DNA of 64,000 nucleotides, from positions 38,348,487 to 38,412,486 of the forward strand of contig JAOANR010000015.1 in assembly GCA_030278955.1 (NCBI GenBank). The letters run 5' to 3'. This document shows positions 45,001-56,828 of the stretch, piece after piece; the stretch's first letter is position 1, and every line of letters starts with the position of its first letter. A program made the position numbers and the translations under genes. The DNA comes from Hygrophila difformis (taxonomy: Eukaryota > Streptophyta > Magnoliopsida > Lamiales > Acanthaceae). Below the pieces are notes generated by a model. The model did no database searches, was not told where the DNA came from, and saw nothing but the letters and a program-made list of their open reading frames with translations.

Positions 45001-46705
45001 ATGCGTATAGCGCGTGGCCCTTACGCATTAGGCTACCTAACTCTAGGACGTTGATTAACTTGTTAGATTTCTTAGGGGGTTGAGAGTAGAAGATGACTCT
45101 TTTCCCCCTACTTTTTGACAGCGTGATCTTTTGCTTTTGGCATTCGATCACGGCCTTATACCGGGTTAGCCAATCCATTCCTAGTATGACGTCAAAGTCC
45201 CTGACGTTGAACTCTACCAAGTTTGCGAAAAACTCTACGTTCTTTATCACTATAGGTATTCCATTGTAGCGTTTAGAGCATGCTATTACTTCTCCAGAGG
45301 GCAGTTGGATGCCTAAGCTAATTATCTCGCACTTAGGTAGATCTAGTTCAGTTACGACTCTCGAAGATACAATCGAGCAACTGGCTCCGGAATCAAATAA
45401 GACTCTAAGTGGAGTACTTAGGACATGGAAAGTACCTGCCATCACGTCACCCTGCGCGGGTATGTCAGCCTGGTTGATCACGTTCAACCTCCCCATCGGC
45501 CTCCCTTGATTGGCTGGCTGGTTCTGATTTGGGTTTGCATTTTGCTGCTGGTTCGGAGGGCGTTGGTTCGGATTTGGAGGAGGCCGATATCCTTGATTGT
45601 TGCCATTCCTACCTCCCTGGTTGAACGGCTCGTTAGGTCCAATGACCAAGTCTTCTCTTTTCGTGATGTTCTCGAGTCGGGTTCGACATTCCTCCCTCCG
45701 ATGGCCAATTCGGCCGCACCGGAAGCACTCGCCCATCTGAGGACACCTCCTTACCAGGTGCGGCCTGCCACATCGTGGGCACGGCGGCACTCGCCCTCCT
45801 TGGTTGACATTCCGACCATTGTTGTTCTGAGCATTCCCGTTCGGCCCTCGCCGAAAGTTGTCCCCGCCAGTAGTGTTGCTTGTCCAGTTATCCCTGTTCC
45901 TCTTGTCTGGGCCTTGCGCCCCTCGGCTGGATTCCCCAGCAGCCTTCCTCTTTAGCTGTTGCACTCGTGCCACTGCTACTGCACGATCGTAGACAGATTG
46001 CAGGTCCGGGTAGTTAACTCCAGTGATTACCTCCCGAATCGACAAGTTCAAACCCATTTCGAACTTTTGCGCCTTCTCCCCGTCAGTAGGTACCATCCTG
46101 GGCGCAAATCTCACCAATTCCTTAAACCGTGCATAGTATTCTTGAACAGATTTCTCTCCCTGCTTCAGGGATGAGAACTCCTCGTACAGTGCTGCCTTAG
46201 TACTCATCGGGTAGAAGCGCTCCCGGAGTAACTCCATGAACTCGTTCCACGAGTAAGGTTCATCATCCTCCGCCAGCTTCCCTTGGGTAGCCTGCCACCA
46301 GTCGTCGGCCTCGCCACCCAGATAGTAAGAGGCCACGTGGACCTTCTCCCCCTCCGGGCATCTTACCGCCTTTAGCAATTTGTCGAAGGTTCTCAACCAT
46401 TCTTCCAGCTTGGCGGGGTCTTCCTCCCCGACGTAGTAAGGTGGTCGGTAGGGGTTCACCGCAGCCAAGTAGTTGATCCTCGCTTCCGGTGGTGGCGCCG
46501 CGGCAGCTCCACCCTGGTTAACGTAAGCATTACCCAGTGCGATTAGTAATTCTTCCATATTTCTCAATCGCTCTTCCGCAGGGTTAGGCATTGGCCCTGC
46601 CGGGTTTGGCATCTCCGCGTCAGGTGCCTGCTCATTGGGTTGTCCCGGCGTGCCGTGGGTGTTGGGGGTGGCAGGGAAGGGCCTAGGTCGTCCTCGAGGT
46701 GCCAT
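42029..46705 (-). CDS. Gag-Pol-chromodomain polyprotein of C2
   Basis: One frame of 1558 residues from ATG. Gag core about 85-250 ([28 protein letters not shown]); zinc knuckle C327-X2-C-X4-H-X4-C340 ([14 protein letters not shown]); aspartic protease D438-S-G-A; reverse transcriptase about 640-820, FIDD 771-774; RNase H about 915-1030 (YSDAS, TDH 981-983); integrase zinc finger H1135 or H1142, C1172, C1175; core D1205, D1266, E1302 (35 residues between the last two); C-terminal chromodomain about 1500-1545 ([16 protein letters not shown]). Chromodomains of this group direct insertion to heterochromatin by reading histone marks. One oddity: [10 protein letters not shown] where [10 protein letters not shown] is usual. 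No break is seen, so it may be active. Confidence 0.95.
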   Translation of the reverse strand: MAPRGRPRPFPATPNTHGTPGQPNEQAPDAEMPNPAGPMPNPAEERLRNMEELLIALGNAYVNQGGAAAAPPPEARINYLAAVNPYRPPYYVGEEDPAKLEEWLRTFDKLLKAVRCPEGEKVHVASYYLGGEADDWWQATQGKLAEDDEPYSWNEFMELLRERFYPMSTKAALYEEFSSLKQGEKSVQEYYARFKELVRFAPRMVPTDGEKAQKFEMGLNLSIREVITGVNYPDLQSVYDRAVAVARVQQLKRKAAGESSRGAQGPDKRNRDNWTSNTTGGDNFRRGPNGNAQNNNGRNVNQGGRVPPCPRCGRPHLVRRCPQMGECFRCGRIGHRREECRTRLENITKREDLVIGPNEPFNQGGRNGNNQGYRPPPNPNQRPPNQQQNANPNQNQPANQGRPMGRLNVINQADIPAQGDVMAGTFHVLSTPLRVLFDSGASCSIVSSRVVTELDLPKCEIISLGIQLPSGEVIACSKRYNGIPIVIKNVEFFANLVEFNVRDFDVILGMDWLTRYKAVIECQKQKITLSKSRGKRVIFYSQPPKKSNKLINVLELGSLMRKGHALYACYVHNLEAEGVKIDNIPVVREYPDVFPEDVPGMPPERDLEFTIDLIPGTEPVSKAPYRMAPPEMKELKEQLEELLEKGYIRPSTSPWGAPVLFVKKKDGSLRLCIDYRGLNQVTIKNKYPLPRIEDLFDQLKGATVFSKIDLRSGYHQLRIAEKDIPKTAFRTRYGHYEFTVLSFGLTNAPAMFMNLMNNVFRGLLDQCVVVFIDDILVYSRDEEEHSKHLHKVLRILRENHLYGKLSKCDFWLREVTFLGHIVSASGVAVDPAKISAVTEWVPPKSPTEIRSFLGLAGYYRRFVQDFSKIARPLTQLLKKGVKYDWTGECEAAFQELKKRLTTAPVLALPSEDGDFKVYSDASREGLGCVLMQDQKVIAYASRQLKPHEQNYPTHDLELAAVVFALKIWRHYLYGRKCRMFTDHKSLKYIFTQRELNLRQRRWLELIKDYDLEVAYHEGKANVVADALSRKAQHVTNSLVIPAELYRDLAKLSLELVQPGTVTEVVNAMVVSPTVFEEIRLAQSGDEQMEEMRRSIAEGKAVDFQIHEDGSIRFRGRWCIPRESADLKKKVMEEGHSTPYSVHPGGDKLYKDLKKNYWWPNMKREVAEFVARCLTCQKIKAVRQKPLGLMQPLEIPSWKWDSISMDFVSGLPRSPKGMNKIWVIVDRLTKAAIFIPMKDTWTMDQLARAYIDNVVRRHGVPHDIISDRDSRFVSQFWTKLQEALGTQIKMSTAFHPMTDGQTERTIQTLEDMLRACVLEFKGSWEHHLPLIEFSYNNSYHASIGTAPFEALYGRRCRSPLSWEENDRVMTVGPQLVEDMAQQVKVIQGKMRAAQDRQKSYADVRRQDLEFQVGDKVMLKVSPMKGVMRFGKRGKLSPRYIGPYEILERVGNLAYRLALPPQLARVHNVFHVSQLKKYVPDTSHVLQPDVIELDDDLTYEETPVQILDYKERVTRNKTVKMVKVLWSNHETETATWELEADMRQRYPTLFQDDPTTVMGT

Positions 46706-47056
46706 CCTGTTACAACCGAGGAAGGTGTAAAGTTCAGGGAGATTCGATAAAGTGGAAAAAAAATCTTGCTGAATTGTATGGTGCTTATCAGGAGTTGGTC
46801 AGTATTTGCGTTTATTTATTCAGTCGTTTAGGGTTTAGGGTCTGAGGTACTTGTCGTTTTGTTATGCAGAAATAGATGCGTTGTTTGTCTGTCGGCGCTT
46901 TGTTAAGATATAAAGAGGGTGTATAAAATAAGTGTTTGTGACTTTATTGCTCAGTAGAAGTTTTTGTTTCGATACAAGCGACAAGTAGCAAAGATCCTGA
47001 AAATAGTTTTGGGAAAATAGAAAAGGAGAACAATGGGAATAATGCATCAAAAATCT
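46706..47056 (-). other. Spacer between ORF0 and gag in C2
   Basis: 351 bases with no ORF of note on the coding strand and no clear promoter or splice signal recognised. Confidence 0.6.
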
Positions 47057-47584
47057 CTAATCCTGCGAAGGGTAGGTGGTCGGGTCCTCCATGGGGTCAT
47101 CCTCATCACTTGATTCCTCGATGGTGCCCGTGCCAAGGGGCCCATGGAACACTGGGCTGGCTGGCCAACTGGGCCCAGCAACAGGAGCAGGATCAACGAA
47201 TGCAACTGGGGTTTGGACGGCTGCAGGGACAGCGACAGGGTCAATAACGAGGCTAGTGACAGGAGGAGTTCCTGGGTTGAGTGGGGCAGGTGGAAGCAGA
47301 TCATCCTTCAGGTGATGCAGTTGATGTCCCAAGACCCCTGCTTGGGTCTCTACGTCGTCAATCTGGGTCCGAAGCTCAGTCTCGCGGGTCTGGAGTTCGT
47401 TGATTTGGACTTGGAGTTGGGTTATATCTTGGTGTCCTGCTTGGCCCAGATTAGTTAGGTGGCCCAAGTTAGCTTCCATTTGCTCTACCCTTAGTCTGAA
47501 GTTGTTCACGTTTTGAGGAGATTCGAGGTATGCTTCAATCAACCTCATTAGTAGGTTGATCATGTTCACATTTGGGGAAGCCAT
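47057..47584 (-). CDS. Small coiled-coil protein upstream of gag (ORF0) in C2
   Basis: 175 residues, ATG (MASPNVNMINLL) about 335 bases after the LTR. Residues about 10-95 show leucine/charged heptads (LRVEQMEANLGHLTNLG, LQVQINELQTRETELRTQ). A Pro/Ala/Val-rich middle follows, then an acidic tail with SPVFHGPLGTG and DEDDPMEDPT shared with C1 19886-20485. No known domain recognised. It lies in the same direction as gag-pol but as a separate ORF; how it is translated relative to gag is not visible. Confidence 0.75.
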   Translation of the reverse strand: MASPNVNMINLLMRLIEAYLESPQNVNNFRLRVEQMEANLGHLTNLGQAGHQDITQLQVQINELQTRETELRTQIDDVETQAGVLGHQLHHLKDDLLPPAPLNPGTPPVTSLVIDPVAVPAAVQTPVAFVDPAPVAGPSWPASPVFHGPLGTGTIEESSDEDDPMEDPTTYPSQD

Positions 47585-47901
47585 CTAGTGTTAACAAGGT
47601 AGGTTAGAGTTAGACGTTTTTCAGGTAAGGTTAAGATATGCACAATTTAAATCTATATGCAACATGCAAGTGCAAGTCCCTTCCCCATAAAATTTAGTTT
47701 AAAATAAATTGCTAAAGGTTGGGCCTCTATAGTGGGCCAAAATTTAATATTTCTTGGGCTAAGATTTGGGCTATGTAAAAAGGATTATAGATTTTTGGGC
47801 TAAAAATAGTACTAGTAGTCAAATAAATAATTTTAAAAGAAATAACACTTGGGCTTAAAAATATTGGTTTAAAATAATAGTAGTAGCTTTAAAAATTTTC
47901 C
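47585..47901 (-). other. Leader of C2 between primer site and ORF0
   Basis: AT-rich, no ORF; several GGGCTA/TAGCCC-like repeats. It lacks the 25-base tandem repeat present in C1. Confidence 0.5.
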
Positions 47902-47915
47902 GGGCTCTGATACCA
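47902..47915 (-). other. Primer-binding site of C2 (initiator Met tRNA)
   Basis: TGGTATCAGAGCCC on the - strand, three bases from the 5' LTR end. Confidence 0.9.
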
Positions 47916-47918
47916 ACT

Positions 47919-50678
47919 TGTAACACCCCGGATTTGATAACCCAGGCCGAGGTGTCACCGCCGCATCCCCCTAGCAAGACACGGCTTCCCGAGCTCGCTA
48001 AGGAAATGCAAGGCTTGTGGGTATGCAAAAGATTTAAAACATTCAAGATATAGTCCGGAAATTTATAATACTTAAAACAATAGTAGTAATCATCATGCGC
48101 GAAAAAGTAAATAGAGTAAATGCAGCGGAAAGTAAATCACGGCCAACATGGCCAAATCCCCGGGTTTAACAGACCCGGTAAAACAGTACTATGATGCAGA
48201 AAGCGAAATGTTCATAATAATTCCCCCCAAGTGCATGCGTATGCGTCACTCGACATACTCTGTAAAAGAAAAATGACAACGGTTGTCAGTATAAAAATAT
48301 ACTGAGTAAGTTAATCCCTAACTAACAAATAAAGGGGTTACAAGTGTTTAAAACTAAAGATTTCGCTTACCGTACGAGAATTTGAAAATACATGATTTAT
48401 TAGCAGCGGAAAATCATGATTACAGAACTTAATTTAAAAAGCGAAATTTAAAGCATAATTTAAGATGCATAAATTTTAAATACATAATTAAAGACAGGAT
48501 AAATACGATTTAAGCATAATGAAACACTCACACGAGTCTTTTACTTTTCATCCCGTAAACTAAGAAGAGGACACCATACCGGGAGATCACTAACGAGGCA
48601 ATCTCAACATAGGACCACTAACGAGGCAGTCCAAACAATGGGAGACCACTAACGAGGCAGTCTCAAAGATAGTAGGACCACTAACGAGGCGATCCAAAAA
48701 GATAGTAGGACCACTAACGAGGCGATCCACAAATACAGCGCGCGAGATCACTAACGAGGCAATCTCAGATAGTAAGGAGACCACTAACGAGGCAGTCTCA
48801 AAGATAATGATAGTATGAAGATCGGCTCAGCCTAGTGAACGGGATTTTTCGAAAGTTCGTATTTCAAAGTTATCAAAGGATCGATATCGCGTTTTCATAG
48901 TTCGAGTTTTCTCAAGTTCGAAAAATCCTATTCGAGGCAGTTTACGCCTTTCTTAATTTAAAATTCGTTTTTCCTCCAAAAATTCTGAAACTTGGCCAGT
49001 AATTCAAAAACACACACACGAACAACTTTCATGTTTTAAGTTTTTGGAAATAAGGTTCCGAAGTGAGTTGAAATTTGAGTTTATTGCAAAGAATAATTTA
49101 CGTCTTGAAAAACTGTTTTCGTCACAGGTTCGTGTAACGCCGATTAAAAATTCATTTCAAAACCAATCGATGTGAAATTTTTACAGTAACTACACAACAC
49201 ATTAAGGAACAACTTTCATGTTTTAAGTTTTTGGAAATAATGAATTCTTGGTACTCAAAAATCGAGTGCAACTCACTGCATACTCATGGCCCTTAAAACG
49301 AATTCAAAACAGTTCAAAAAACTTGGCCGATTGACATATCAAATGAACACCAAAATTCGTGAAATTTTGTAGGCATAATCTAGACACAATTATCTACAAC
49401 TTTTGTTTAGAAATGCAAAGTTAAATCATTCGAAAAATGGGTGAAAAACATGCATCAAGTTGAATGAAGAAATCTGTCACAGTTTTGAATCGTTCGGTTT
49501 GATACAGAAAGTTCATGGCGAAAATTGGGATAGCAAAACTTAATGTCAATGGCTGAAATTTGGACACAAGATAGATAAAGATGTTAGGAACAACTTCTAT
49601 GTTGAAAAGTTTTCGGTTTGAATTCCCGAAGGTCGAGTTTTTGGCGAGTCTTTAAAATTGGACGAAAATAGGGTTTTTGAAAACCGATTTTTGTTACAAG
49701 CCTATATCTCGAGATTTAAACAACAAACAACCACGAAAATTTGTGAGTAAGGTTTTAACTTACTTAGAATGATGATAGGGTCGCTGGATTGGGTTTCCGG
49801 ACGTCCTAGGGTCACGACGAACGGCCAACTTCTCCGATCGCTTTTTGTTCGTTTTCCGACGGAGAATCGTAGTAAGGAAATAGTGTTAGAATTCGAGTTT
49901 CTGAGACTTATGGACGAATTGAAACTTTGTACAATAGCTTACGAAGAGTCTAGAGGGCAGGGCTTGGTTCCTTTCGCCTTGCCGTCGCCGGAATTCTTGC
50001 CGGAAAGTGAGTTCGGAGAGGTTTCGACTTGGTGAGGAGTTTTGGAGGTGTTTAGGGTTAGGGTTTCTGAGAGTGAGGGGGAGGGGCGCCCAAAATCTGA
50101 TCTTATGCCCTTCCCCATTGTTGTGATCGACTTGCCATTGATGGAGGTCGGATTTTTGGCAAGAAAATCGCCATGGAAGGAAAGTTTACACCTCCTGCAC
50201 CTCTGGCGCGCTGGTGGCGCGCACATAGGCCTTTGTGCGCGCGGAGCACGCGTGACCTTCCCTGGGGGCGCGACGCCCTTGGCCGCGCGGTGGCCGCGCG
50301 GCGGCGCGCGGGCAGCGCGGGCCGGCCGGACCGGCCGGTTCGGCGGTCCGCGTGTTCCGTCGGGTCTTTCCTCGCTTTCCCCTATCGGTTTTCTACGTGT
50401 TAGCTCGATTCCCTGGGTCGTCTTCGTTGCGGAATCTTCTCCTTAATCTTGTTACGAGTCCGGCTTATCGCTCGCAACATTTCCGGGTCCTACTTAGCCT
50501 AGTCTAAATTGGTTCCAACATCTCCTATCGTCCTTGTGATCTAATTCGTGATGTATTTTGTGATTTATTTCGTGACTGAACTTAGAAATTAGTTCCAAGC
50601 TGCCTACGTACCCTGTGAAGGGATCAAGTCATGACGTAGTTCAAAACAATTTGAATTTGTTTTTCCTCGGGTGTTACA
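47919..50678 (-). repeat. 5' LTR of C2
   Basis: 2760 bp; longer than the other LTR because it keeps the segment near 49607-49665. It includes stem-loop array 48583-48799 and the CpG island at about 50200-50365. Confidence 0.93.
48583..48799 (-). repeat. Seven-unit stem-loop array in C2 5' LTR
   Basis: Copy of the array at 39966-40182. Unit six here has perfect arms GAGAT/ATCTC, whereas the other LTR has GAGCT/ATCTC, so the mismatch there is a new mutation. Confidence 0.85.
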
Positions 50679-52943
50679 AGAAAGCAGTTAAATTAATCTA
50701 CAAAGCAAATAAATCTATTCTAGAAAGCGGATAAGAATTATTCTAGGAATGCGGTAAACATTATCTACGAAAGCAGGGAAAAGGTGCATTGTGCCAACCG
50801 TGAAGTTGAGTCACAATGTAGACAGAAAGGACAGGAAGAAAAGAATGAAAATTGGACAAGGGTGAGATACAGCAATATTAAACTTCCATTTTCAAACGCA
50901 GATCTTTGTTTGGGATAATTCTGTCAGATAGCTAATTCTCATGCTCTCAATAAGGCTTTCCCTTTAACAGACAGGTACTTGCAAGATGAGTTTACATGTT
51001 CTTAAGACCTCAAATTCTAAGATACCACAGATTCGTAACTGCCCTGGCCTGGGTGTGTTACTTCATCTGTAGTGGAAAAGCAACACCCGACACATCATTT
51101 ATTGAAATGCCAAGTACCACTATCATTCTCCCATGTCACACCCAAAGATTTGAATCAAGCCCTAAACCATCCCTTAACTGTCAATTCTAGTAGCAGTTAC
51201 ACAACTCTCAATACAACCGAGTGACCTCTAATGAAAGCGGTTAAAAGAAAGCAGTAAAGAAAGCGTTTAAAACCTATCACTCGGAGGTTTTGAAAATCTG
51301 ACCCTGGTAGTAAAAGACAGCTCCCCATCAGAATGAAGGAGTATGGATCAAGAATTCCCGGCTCTCAGTGAACCACTAGTGTATTCACTTCCCTCCGGAT
51401 GATTATGAGATACAAACTAATGAAACGAACTAATAAATTAGTTCGTTCCGGATGCACTCATTCAGGACTCAAAAGTAGGCTTTGGCAGAAGAGGATAGCA
51501 GTTGAAAGAAAACTCAACCCTATCTTGGAAAATAACCAAGGCCTGGATGATGTTCCTCTAAGATTATTTACCACACTGTATTTGAATCCAAGTGGACCCC
51601 ATCTCGGTGTAGCACTTAATCTTACATTTCCATCAACCAGCAATTTTGGAAAATAATGGATTTGAAAATCATTCCCTGTCAGGTACTAGACTCTCAGTTA
51701 AAATACAGACCCTTTCAGTCTAGGCGAGACCTAATCGCTGAATCTGCTTCTTAATTCCCCAAAATACAACCCTTGACAGAATATGAATTAGTCATAACTG
51801 AAGAATTTATCCCTTACTCCGATCCGGATTTTATAAAGAGGTTTTTGTTGGAAATTTATAAAGCAATATCTGTTTGAGATCTAGACTTCTATTGTCCAAG
51901 GGAAGGATCCCAAAATAAATACAGACCACAATAGTACATAATATTATCATGCATAAAGATATAGGGAAGTGTAAAATTAATTGACCCAAAATATAGATGC
52001 GGGTCTGGACAGAAGGTGAAACACAGAATGAAGTGGTCAAGGGACCAAAGTAATGGCAGAATAATCAGGTGGACTGTAAACATCTACTGTCCAATTTCCC
52101 AATCACTCGGATGGAGCGGATTTAGACAGCTTAGACCCTATAATGGTGGTGTCAACACCAGTTGGGCCTCCACTGTCTGTGAATTCGGATAAAAACCTAC
52201 ATGCTTCCCTTCTGTAATGATCATCAGCTTGCGTTGACTGATGCAAACTGACTCCCACTACAGATTGGAATTTGGGTCTGGAGATTAAGATAAGAAAAAT
52301 AAAACTGTATCTGGATGAGAGTCAGCCGAGCAGCTATTATAACCCCGGATGGGCGAACCGCCAAGGCTTCCACTGACAACCATCCAGACCATGCAAAATA
52401 ACAATCAGTAACTAATACCCAGAGTACGAGCTAGTTATCCATGAGGGAGTACCCGCCAACATTAGTCTGATGTATTCTTTACTAATGGTTCCACACAACA
52501 CACAAAGACAAAATGAATAAGAAACAAAAGAAGATCCCTTGTATGAGAGACATTGGTTTCTCATGCAAGGTTGTGGATTGGGTCCACAATTGATGGTCTT
52601 AAATAATCCTTCCTACCATAATTAATTACAGTCCAGATTATCTGTTTAAGCCATCAAGATTTTGTTTATACAAGAATGTTTTAATGGCAATTGAACAAAG
52701 GTCCTTTAGTCATGATGATTATTGAAGTTTGATTATTGCTAATCTCAATCTTTAATCATTAATGAGTCAAGGGTTCAATCAGTTAAGTGGTGCAAATGGA
52801 GAATCAAAATTTGGGCAGCATAACACCCTATATTGCAATTCCAGAATGTTACATCCTAACCCGTGGGGCTCTGATGTGAGTGTTGCAATATAAAATGGGG
52901 AGAGAATGAAGTTTGTTTGAGATTAAATAGAGAGAGAGAAACC

Positions 52944-53490
52944 TTGTCGCGATATCATAAATTTTGTCGCGGACCGAGATCCGCGACATGGACATCCCGA
53001 CAAGTTTTTAGAATTTTTGGCAGCATAACGCCTCTTTGTCGCTATGCAAGGTTTTGTCGCGAAACGTGGTTCCGCGACAAGGTGTGACATCGCGACAAAG
53101 TGTTTTCATAAAATTCTAAGGCATTTGAACCTTTGTCGCTATGCATGGAAATTTTGTCGCGGAACGTGGCTCCGCGACAAGGTATTCCGCGACAAGGTGT
53201 TCAAAGATCAAGGAACATGGCATAATTTTTCTGTCTTGGAATGGGATTTTGTCGCGGAACGTGGCTCCGCGACAAGGTACTCCGCGACAAGAAGCCATGG
53301 AGACAAAATGCAAGAGTTTGGCTCCTTTGTCGCTATGCATGGACAGTTTTGTCGCGGAACGTGGCTCCGCGACAAGGTATTCCGCGACAAAGGGTTTTAA
53401 ATTATGGAGACAAGTGTCTTGAAACACCTTGGTCGCGGAACAGCCTTTCTGTCGCGGAACGTGGCTCCGCGCCAGAAGGCGGTTGGCGCC
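52944..53490 (-). repeat. Palindromic repeat array 2 of A2, 5' LTR
   Basis: Same units as 26308-26852. Small differences (for example ACATCGCGACAAAG at about 53088 against ACAGCGACAAAG in the other LTR) show intact units here where the other copy has decayed. Confidence 0.88.
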
Positions 53491-54213
53491 CAAGGTGGTT
53501 CAGGACAAAAGTCAGAAAAAGCAGAAATGAACAGTGGCATGCAAACAGCGTGATCTCACCCTATTTCAGATCAAAAAGCTATTCTAAGCTAAAAATAAGC
53601 AAGAAACATTCAAAATAAAGAAGAACATGCTTAAACAAAAATAACAAGGGAGGGCAGAATATTAAATAAAGCAGGAATCCTAATCTAGAGTTTGATCACA
53701 CATCCACACAACATTATCCATAATATGCCAACAGTAAACATGAAAATAACAAAATGGGGGTCAAATGACCCCAAAATGAAAGAGAAAGCATAAATCCATG
53801 GGGTGTGAGACCCATTTCATGATTTGGGACACAAATGATGAATGTTTTCCCATATTATTAAGTGGGTGTTGTTAATACCCATGATTTGGGTATTACAAAC
53901 CCTAAAACAAAAGTTTAGAAACCAAAACATGGTGTAAAAGTGGCTACCTAGCTGCTGTAAACCATAAAACACAAACTAAATGCTACACTAAACTAATCTA
54001 AGGACAAGAATTAAATAATACAGAAAAATATAAAAACTAAACTAAACTACCTAAGAGAGAGCACCCACTGCCTTGTCTGCAAGAACTCTAATCAACAAAA
54101 TTTTATCCAACCTTTGGCTCATGGGAGACACCTCATATTTATAGAAGTGTAACCCTAAGCCCATGGGCCTTGATTCTAGCCCATTGTGTCTTAAGACATC
54201 ACACACATCACAG

Positions 54214-54458
54214 CTTTGTCTCGGAGCATCAAGTTGGTCGCGGAACACACTGCATGTGGCAAGGCTTCTCGACTGGGTCTTGTGTCTCTATTTGTGCATC
54301 TTGGTCGCGGAACATGCCTTTGTCGCGGAGTATGCCATCGCGACAAAGGTCATCGCGCCAAGGGGCTTGGCTGGTCTCCTCTTCATTTGGGCCACTTGGT
54401 CGCGGAACATGCCTTTGTCGCGGAACACTGCATCGCGCCAGGGGCTTCCGCGACAAAG
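54214..54458 (-). repeat. Palindromic repeat array 1 of A2, 5' LTR
   Basis: Same as 27576-27820; upstream of the TATA box at 54134-54143 in the element's direction. This is the copy that would drive A2 transcription. Confidence 0.8.
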
Positions 54459-54764
54459 GTCTTCCTGGGCCTGCTGGATTGGGCCAGATGGGCCGAAAAT
54501 ATTCTTTTTGTGGGCTTTTCTATCTTTTTCCCATCTTTTTTTGTTTCCTTTTCTTTTTCTCATGTTTTTGGATTTTTCTAACATAAATATGTAATAAAAT
54601 TACATATTTATGTCTTTTTCACACCAGCTTATTATTTTTACAATTATGCATAAATTAGTCCAATTCGACTGCTTTCTTACTTAATGTAAGACCGGAATGC
54701 GATCAAATGCCCGTTTAAGACACGGAAATGGATTGAAAATAATGGTCATTTTTGGCCATTATCA

Positions 54765-54769
54765 ACTCA
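54765..54769 (+). repeat. Target-site duplication ACTCA of A2, right copy
   Basis: It matches 23400-23404; C1 coding resumes immediately after. Confidence 0.92.
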
Positions 54770-55576
54770 CGATGAGAATTATCCGACACATGACCTGGAG
54801 TTGGCAGCGGTCGTTTTCGCTCTAAAGATATGGAGACATTATCTTTATGGGCGGAAGTGTCGAATGTTCACCGACCAGAAGAGCTTGAAGTATATATTCA
54901 CTCAGAAGGAGTTGAATTTGAGACAGCGAAGGTGGTTGGAACTTATTAAAGATTATGATTTAGAGATAGCATACCACGAGGGGAAGGCGAATGTGGTAGC
55001 CGATGCCCTAAGTCGAAAAACCCAACACGTGACGAACTCGTTGGTAATTCCGCTGGCATTGTACATGGAGTTAGCAAGATTGGAGTTAGAACTTGTGCAT
55101 CCTGGCACAGTGAGTGAAACGATCAATGCCATGGTCGTAGGAACTCCAATATTGGACGAGATTCGACTCGCTCAACCGGGCGACGCGAAATTGGAGAAGA
55201 TAAGGGGGTATATTGCCGAAGGAAGGGCAATAGGATTTGCTGTCCACGAGGATGGAAGCATCCATTTTAAAGGGAGATGGTGCGTGCCTCAGAAGTGTGC
55301 CGAATAGAAGCAAAGGTTGATGGAGGAAGGGCACAACACGCCATATTCCGTACATCCCGGAGGTGACAAGCTATACAAAGATCTGAAGAAGATCTATTGG
55401 TGGCCGGGAATGAAGAAGGAAGTGGCAAATTTCGTGGCGAAATGTCTCACCTGCTAAAGGGTCAAGGCAGTGCGACATAAACCCCTAGGACTGATGCAAC
55501 CACTAGAGATTCCAAGTTGGAAGTGGGATAGCATCTCAATGGATTTGTCTCAGGATTACCCCGATCACCTAAAGGC
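54770..55576 (+). pseudogene. C1 pol: RNase H end, linker and integrase zinc finger
   Basis: Starts [19 protein letters not shown], continuing the frame cut at 23404. It contains the RNase H TDQ (C2 has TDH) and VADALSRK, then the linker to VPQKCAE and a TAG at 55305-55307, then [19 protein letters not shown] and KCLTC followed by another stop (TAA). A frameshift near 55540 removes the phrase carrying the first catalytic Asp. It is close to C2 residues 949-1215 but non-functional. Confidence 0.88.
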
Positions 55577-56608
55577 ATGAACAAGATTTGGGTGATTGTG
55601 GATAGGCTAACGAAGACAGCCATATTTATCCCAATGAAAGACACGTGGACTATGGACCAATTGGCCCGAGCCTACATTGATAATGTGGTACGACGACATG
55701 GAGTACCACATGACATCATTTACGATAGAGACAGTAGATTTGTCTCTCACTTTTGGACGGAGTTACAAAAAGCTCTCGGTACTCAAATCAAAATGAGCAC
55801 CGCATTCCACCCAATGACGGATGGTCAAACCAAGAGAACAATCCAAACACTAGAAGACATGCTGAGAGCATGCGTGTTGGAATTTAAGGGAAATTGGGAA
55901 TCCCATTTACCCTTAATCGAATTCTCTTATAATAATAGCTACCATGCTAGCATTGGCATGGCACCTTTCGAAGCGTTGTATGGACGAAAGTGCCGAAGTC
56001 CGTTGAGCTGGGAAGAAAACGATAAGTCGGTGGTAGTGGGACCACAACTTATCGAAGACATGGCTCAACAAATCAAAGTGATTCAAGGAAAAATGAAAGC
56101 CGCTCAAGACCGTCAGAAGAGTTACGCTGACGTGAGACGACGAGACCTAGAATTTCAAGTGGGAGATAGGGTCATGCTAAAGATATCACCCATGAAGGGG
56201 GTGATGCGCTTTGGCAAACGAGGAAAGTTGAGTCCTCGATATATAGGACCTTACGAAATTCTAGAACGAGTCGGAACTCTAGCCTACCGATTGGCTTTAC
56301 CGCCACAATTAAATCGAGTTCACAATGTCTTCCATGTCTCACAACTAAAGAAGTATGTGCCGGACCCGACACATGTACTTCAACCGGAGATAATTGAGTT
56401 CGATGAAGATTTGACTTATGAAGAAGTCCCAGTGCGTATTCTCGACACTAAGGAACGAGTAACAAGGAACAAAACCGTCAAAATGATCAAGGTTCTTTGG
56501 TCAAACCACGAAAGTGAGACGGCAACTTGGGAAGTAGAATCCGACATGAAAGAACGCTAACCGACATTGTTCCAAACTGATACCGACACAGTTATGGGGA
56601 CATAACTG
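55577..56608 (+). pseudogene. C1 pol: integrase core and chromodomain
   Basis: The frame is open from [10 protein letters not shown] to a TAA at 56558-56560 that interrupts the chromodomain tail (ETATWEVESDMKER); C2-like sequence continues past it to a final TAA inside the hairpin 56589-56608. The second integrase Asp is present (YDRDSRF), but the catalytic Glu is Lys: TDGQTKRTIQ, codon AAG at 55832-55834, where C2 has [10 protein letters not shown]. One GAG to AAG change explains it, of the kind produced by C-to-T decay on the other strand. Confidence 0.9.
56589..56608 (+). other. Stop-codon hairpin of C1
   Basis: CAGTTATG-GGGA-CATAACTG, identical in stem and loop to C2 42026-42045 although the flanks differ. 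Confidence 0.75.
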
Positions 56609-56828
56609 CAATCTTAAGGGAGAGAGGATGTCATACCACCTATTCTTCGCCCATTTTTGTAAACTTTTGAACTACGTTATGGCTTGATCCCTTCACCGGG
56701 TACGTAGGCAGCTTAGAAGTCTTAATTCTAAGTTCAGTCACAAAATAACAAAACAAACAAAAGACCTTAGCACGAGAAAGGTCGTAACACAACTTCGAGG
56801 ACGAAGTTGATTCTTAAGGAGGGTAGAC
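56609..56828 (+). repeat. Relic of a C2-type LTR start, then the C1 polypurine region
   Basis: Polypurine tract AAGGGAGAGAGGA is followed at 56629 by TGTCATACC and about 120 bases matching the first part of the C2 LTR (actacgttatggcttgatcc, gggtacgtaggcagctt, taagttcagtcac). Then come GAGGACGAAGTTGATTC and a second tract, AAGGAGGGTAGAC, before the real C1 3' LTR at 56829. Confidence 0.7.

Larger units (their letters stand above)
39302..50678 (-). mobile_element. Element C2: nearly intact chromovirus inserted in the A2 5' LTR
   Basis: 11,377 bp; LTRs 39302-42005 and 47919-50678; 5-bp duplication. In its direction: 5' LTR, initiator-Met primer site, coiled-coil ORF0 (47584-47057), gag-pol-chromodomain ORF (46705-42029), hairpin, polypurine tract (42006-42020), 3' LTR. 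RT ([29 protein letters not shown]) and the C-terminal chromodomain fit the Tekay/Del branch. The LTRs are nearly identical apart from a deletion of about 56 bases in the 3' LTR (near 41011). It is the youngest layer. Confidence 0.94.
23405..54764 (-). mobile_element. Element A2: young Athila-type retrotransposon with F-box cargo, inserted in C1
   Basis: The coding strand is -. LTRs are 23405-28126 (3' LTR) and 38659-54764 (5' LTR, split by C2). The length is about 20.0 kb after removing C2 and one duplication. Order in its own direction: 5' LTR, Asp-tRNA primer site, gag (38497-36704), pol (36701-32592), stem-loop plus polypurine-like motif, palindromic array, internal promoter, leader exon, intron, F-box exon, hairpin-bearing 3' region, polypurine tract, 3' LTR. 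The two LTRs are almost identical, so insertion is recent. Only one clear frame break (between gag and pol) is visible. Confidence 0.93.
50679..54764 (-). repeat. 5' LTR of A2, main part (after C2)
   Basis: It continues the LTR interrupted at 39301 and aligns with 24039-28126. It holds array 2 (52944-53490), TATA box (54134-54143), array 1 (54214-54458) and ends GGCCATTATCA, the LTR start on the - strand. The first five bases are the right AGAAA copy. Confidence 0.93.
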
